A stretch of 64,000 nucleotides of DNA from Mesostigma viride (Eukaryota; Streptophyta; Mesostigmatophyceae; Mesostigmatales; Mesostigmataceae): positions 551,501 through 615,500 of the forward strand of contig RPFO01000595.1 in assembly GCA_009746045.1 (NCBI GenBank). The letters are read 5' to 3'. The notes under the pieces are model-generated. The model saw only the letters and a list, made by a program, of their open reading frames with translations. It was not told the DNA's origin and made no database searches. Positions 61,001 through 64,000 of this stretch are shown piece by piece. Numbering within the stretch: position 1 is the first letter of the stretch; the number at the start of each line of letters is the position of its first letter. A program made the translations under genes and the position numbers.

Positions 61001-63273
61001 TTTCTAGAAGTACTGAGCATGAAACAGCAAGCTGCCACCATTCATGATAATGATGAATCACGTATCCATCTATTCTAATGAAACGACACTTGTAAAACAA
61101 TGAGCATGCACGCTTGCTCCGTGAGTGACACAGCCTGTCCTGGCAATTGGTGTCAAACTGGTGTCAGAGCACTGCATCTGTCATGTCAGATCCTACATGT
61201 CAGATCAGTTAGCCACTTGTGCTGCCAGTGCACTAGAAAAACTTTGACAGGCCATAGCTCACCAAATACTTGTCCAAAATAAACCGGGACAAGTTCTGTA
61301 GAAACGATCTATCAAACGTTCTATCTCAGTGGCCAGTCAACAACACTATTTAGTCAGGGCAGGTGGCTGCAATACAAGGACCATGTCCTTGACATACGTA
61401 CCAGTCGTCATCAAGCACCCACATGTGTCGCATACCCACACACCTTGCCCCACATCTATGAGACAAGACCTTGTCCCACATGTCACCAGCAAGTCTAAAC
61501 TTAGCACCCAAACACTACCCACGTACCCGGAACCGGTTGTCCTTGAGCATCTCGTCCGTCGTGTACCCATACACCTTGTTGAAGGGCGACTCGGTCTCTG
61601 CGGCGTCGGCGGCGGCGAGAAGGGACTCGGTCGGCGCCCTCACGCGCTCAGGGTCGGCCTCCACGTGCACCGCCACCTGGCATGAGAGGGGTCGTGTGCA
61701 AAAGCCATTTGTGGGGAGAAAATCCCGAGTGAGTGTGGATTAGCCAAAGGTCCAACAGGGGAGGGCCCATCTGGGAAGGGCCCAGCAGGGAAGGAGACCA
61801 TCTGTGGGGAGAGCTCAGAGCGCCGCACGGGCAGCGGTACGCAATCAAATGTCCGGCACGAGTGGGGGGATGAATCCAAAAGGAAAGAAAGCAAAGAAAA
61901 ACGAAAGCCCAAGAAAAAGCCCAACAGGGAGTGCCGGATCAAACGAACTGCGTCGCAGGAAAAGCTGAATGTGACAAGTACTATATTTTTCCAAGAACAT
62001 TCTTTTTGGTTTTTCTCAGGCACCATTTCATGTACACATGCATCAGCTACCCATGACTTTGGTCGCTTTGCTGTCCAAACATCATAGCAAGATGTGAATG
62101 CATCCAGTGGCGGAGGCCAGGGGCGACCCCCGCGGATCCCCCAGAACACATGTGTTGCCGAGACATGTCTGACCTGACCGGCAAGTTTTAGGACCTGCCG
62201 TTTAGCCTATTGCCTGCTCATTGGGCAGGTTAAGCCCGTTATTATGGCCGCTGGCACACAAAGACAGGTCATCGGACAGGCGGGTCGTGGCCTGTCGCGT
62301 GGCCTGCCAGCCATGGGGCAGGTCATGGGAGTGCTCCATGAGCTGTGGGCAGGGCAGGGCAGCCCACAGGGTATAGGGCTACCCTGCTGCCACAGTGAAA
62401 TGGACGGCGTGAGGGCGATTACGGTGAGTTTTTCTTTATCCGCTCGATTCTTGTTTCAGATTCTTCACTTCGATTGAACACGACTATCAACGCATGGGTA
62501 TTAAGCCCCATGATTACTAAGCCCCATGACTATTAAGGCATGGCTATCAATGCATGACTATTAAGCCCCATGACTATTGAGCCCCATGAGTATTATGCCC
62601 CACGACTATTAAGCCCCATGACTATTAAGGCATGACTATTAAGCCCCATGACTATCAAGGCATGACTATTAAGGCAGGCCCGCGTCTCTAACAGATGAAG
62701 GGATTCCCTAACTAGTCAGTGATATGATGCAGTCACGTGCTTTAATTAATGATGTGAGAAGTATATTTAGTTGTAGTAGTATTCTGGCTTGGGGGAGGAA
62801 ACTCGAGAGCCAGGGCTCCCCACCCTCCTCGTGATGACGATATCATGCTCAAAGCGACCACATTATTATCGAAGTTGAGGGCCCAAAGGGCCCACACAGA
62901 GGCGCACTGCTTCAAAGAACTAGTGGACTGCGGTCGGAGGAGGTCGACCCGCACGGAATCAGCTACCCGACACAAAATGGAGCACTGCATAAGGGCTTGG
63001 GGGTTGGGAGGAAACACTTACAACTGGTAGTGGGGGAGGAAACACTTACGCCTGTCCTCCAGTCCCACTAGCGGGGGAGGAGGTCTAGGAAAGCCTCACC
63101 TGCGCTTGCTTGCTATGGTGAAGAAAGCCTCACCTGCGCGCGCAGCTTGGCCAGCCTCGCCTCGCGCTCCTCCTCGGCCGCCACCGCTGCCGCTTTCTTC
63201 TCGGCACGCTCCTTGGCCTTCTCGGCTTCCTCGGTGCGGCGATAGGCGACGCGCTCCTCGTTGAACTTGGCCA
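54861..63273 (-). CDS. CCDC148-like coiled-coil protein, 3' part of gene
   Basis: Three minus-strand exons with matching phases: 63273-63134, 61676-61527 and 55022-54861. They join to a charged coiled coil (FNEERVAYRRTEEAEKAKER, EEEREARLAKLRAQ), then VAVHVEADPERV, VYGYTTDEMLKDNRFR, LQEALRSAGIHNTEGGR, AKPYKPPRVDQFPSEL and a stop. From memory this order (coil, LRxQV, DPxR, DxRxR, ALRxAGxxxT, KPPR) matches the C-terminus of animal CCDC148. That protein is poorly characterised; a ciliary link is only a guess. The 5' part lies beyond the window. The last intron, 6504 nt, contains a rearranged copia element. Confidence 0.62.
55641..56720 (+). pseudogene. Inverted copia fragment (integrase tail to RT)
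   Basis: Plus-strand counterpart of the minus-strand region 58150-57250: SSGDTAEGSASGEGNSPLEE, ESPAAATPPGHASAADQPAA, then KARFVVKGYAQCEGIDFNDV, LKQLDVRDTFLYAALSEDVY and LQHSLYGIKQALRNWHKTF. It forms a roughly 1 kb inverted repeat with the main element. Confidence 0.7.
56722..56778. repeat. 57-nt repeat shared with the copia 5' boundary
   Basis: TGTCAAACGAATTGACAGGG and ATGCTGTGATTGGAACCCTT recur at 60744-60800 with few changes. At 60744 the sequence ends in ...TTTGACA on the minus strand and is followed at once by TGGTCTCGGAGG, which resembles a tRNA-iMet primer site. It is therefore probably the inner end of the LTR. Confidence 0.5.
56780..57631 (-). pseudogene. Copia reverse transcriptase, catalytic motif altered
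   Basis: The stretch KARFVVKAFAQREGIDFDDV, LKQLDVCTAFLYAPLEETVY, KLQRSLYGIKQAPRNWHKTF and NPADACLYMY is copia RT. The YVDD box is HVDG here (FVFIHVDGII). The frame then shifts; VYLVSRSLSLHQTFYIEAIA and SWTRPDIAFGVNQLAQHTQA continue in other frames to about 56780, where a 57-nt LTR-like piece begins. Confidence 0.7.
57819..58900 (-). pseudogene. Copia integrase and linker to RT, frameshifted
   Basis: Catalytic-core remnants VVLRTDRDAVVTG and SAPYCPEQNGEA lie in different frames (58528-58842 and 57819-58766). Then ALQCAIYILNRLPCSSNPGD, MRIFSCPAWHRVEGHRGKLE, GILVGYAADFPAHLILD and a low-complexity tail of Pro, Ala and Ser. The tail is repeated on the + strand at 55674-56080. Confidence 0.65.
58941..59600 (-). 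pseudogene. Copia protease and pre-integrase
   Basis: WVRDSAASSHMSP is the retropepsin active-site region of copia elements (DS-A/G-A). GLNARLLSVGQLAKAGHKVD follows, then LLHWRLGHAGADRMKKL and CPSCPAGF, the GAG-pre-integrase zinc region with His and Cys ligands. The frame ends at the beginning of integrase, whose DLLGPMSLKSLGG part continues in another frame. Confidence 0.7.
59870..60647 (-). pseudogene. Copia gag, frameshifted
   Basis: ATG at 60647 starts MADQDTQTPAREPDCTTLVS, then KALFAALRTCLTGEAACLMA, FELRSELHHLQKLPNETVQQ as in copia gag. Near 60165 the frame changes: FAAIL continues as YTVLGALSDEYRPALVSVRF. The zinc knuckle (KKCSHCDKTGHKES) follows at about 59825-59865. It is split by a 78-nt insertion between two AAGAAGTG copies, and then by an AT-rich stretch (59768-59825). 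Confidence 0.65.
61527..61676 (-). CDS. CCDC148-like penultimate exon
   Basis: 150 nt, phase 0-0, between CATGCCAG|GTG and CGG|GTACGT. It reads VAVHVEADPERVRAPTESLL, AAADAAETESPFNKVYGYTT, DEMLKDNRFR. In the genomic copy both intron neighbours are rich in repeats. Confidence 0.72.
62490..62680 (+). repeat. Tandem repeat in CCDC148-like intron
   Basis: About ten copies of a 16-17 nt unit, CATGACTATTAAGCCC(C), with AAGG variants. It lies in the intron 61677-63133, which also has a decayed LINE tail (GATGCAGTCACGTGCTTTAA) near 62726-62748. Confidence 0.85.
63134..63273 (-). CDS. CCDC148-like coiled-coil exon
   Basis: 140 nt (2 + 46 codons). Acceptor GTACGAGCAG|TGGCC, donor GCGCGCAG|GTGAGGC. A Lys/Glu/Ala/Arg-rich heptad-like segment. 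A second copy of the donor, GCGCAGGTGAGGCTTTC, lies about 50 nt downstream near 63068-63084. A partial copy of the exon start (CAG|TAGCCAAGTTGAACGAGG) lies upstream at about 63810-63835. Confidence 0.68.
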
Positions 63274-63289
63274 CTGCTCGTACAGCAGC

Positions 63290-63755
63290 CCAATAACAAG
63301 AGGGTTAACAGATAACAAGAGTTGTAACCGATAACAAGAGTTATGACAGATAACAAGAGCTGTAACAGATAACAAGAGTTGTAACCGATAACAAGAGTTA
63401 TGACAGATAACAAGAGCTGTAACAGATAACAAGAGTTGTAACCGATAACAAGAGTTATGACAGATAACAAGAGCTGTAACAGATAACAAGAGTTGTACAA
63501 GATGACAAGAGTTATGACAGATAACAAGAGTTGTAACCGATAACAAGAGTTATGACAGATAACAAGAGCTGTAACAGATAACAAGAGTTGTACAAGATGA
63601 TAAGAGTTATGACAGATAACAAGGGTTGTAACAGATAACAAGAGTTATAACAGATAACAAGAGTTGTAGCAGATAACAAGAGTTAAAACAGATAACACGA
63701 GTTATAACAGATAACAAAAGTTATAACAGTTAACAAGAGTTATAACAGATAACGA
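63290..63755 (+). repeat. 17-nt minisatellite in CCDC148-like intron
   Basis: More than 25 copies of ACAGATAACAAGAGTTR with variants (CTG, GTTAT, GTTGTAACCG). Higher-order 51-nt periodicity is visible between 63300 and 63520. It begins just upstream of the 63273 acceptor on the minus strand. Confidence 0.9.
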
Positions 63756-64000
63756 GAATTGTATGCAAGGGCCATGGTTCAATAGCGTGGCCACAGCGAG
63801 GCCACGTTCAACTCCCTCCTCGTTCAACTTGGCTACTGGGAAAACAGCGAACTGGCGATGCGAGTCACACGAGAGTGCAGCAAGTGCTTATCACATGATA
63901 ATTCAGTTTTGCAAACATAAAGTAGACGTCATTGTCCCTTCCAGGCTTCCTGTTCTCAAGATTTTCCCCTTCCCCCTCAAGATTTTCCCCCCTCACTAAC

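Noticed and set aside
63290..63755. CRISPR-like array
   Set aside because: Contiguous 17-nt units without unique spacers, in a eukaryotic intron. It is a minisatellite.

Overview
This is nuclear DNA of a eukaryote, most likely a green alga (Chlorophyta). The signs are intron-rich GT-AG genes, GC-rich exons, hydroxyproline-rich SP/SPPPP cell-wall-type linkers, and several non-LTR and copia retrotransposons. The species is not identified, and no prokaryotic features were seen.

Positions 1-31207 hold two tandem paralogous genes on the + strand. Gene A enters from outside the window and ends at 5105. Gene B is complete, with 10 exons from 14880 to 31207. Both encode large secreted proteins with a signal peptide (seen in B) and a hydrophobic GPI-type tail. 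Each is built from repeats of a roughly 110-residue Cys-rich module that I do not recognise, joined by poly-proline linkers. Every intron cuts the module at the same point, at the last Cys of a CPC motif, in phase 1. Each internal exon is therefore one exchangeable symmetric cassette: C-half of one module, linker, N-half of the next. Gene A exons 1-5 match gene B exons 6-10 in order. The introns are full of minisatellites and, strikingly, of partial copies of the exon edges. All seven exons of one class have a decoy exon start about 80-120 nt upstream, several with an intact AG and an in-frame stop at codon 10-11. One exon is followed by an array of four donors at about 68-nt spacing. Two proline exons are each one base short of a multiple of three, at C homopolymers.

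Positions 5690-12120, 31450-42770 and 53333-54380 are dominated by broken LINE-type elements: L1-like ORF1 remnants, one long reverse transcriptase ORF (about 40090-41673), and 3' ends made of a short perfect hairpin followed by a (TTAA)n tail. Some elements have only ORF1 yet carry the same hairpin as the reverse-transcriptase element.

Other genes: a truncated minus-strand gene with a tandemly duplicated 78-nt exon (33539-34350); a five-exon SAM-dependent methyltransferase (45267-49470, minus); a single-exon ankyrin-repeat protein (50855-53005, plus) divergent from it; and the 3' part of a CCDC148-like coiled-coil gene (54861-63273, minus). The last intron of that CCDC148-like gene, 6.5 kb long, is occupied by a rearranged Ty1/copia element (55413-60760).
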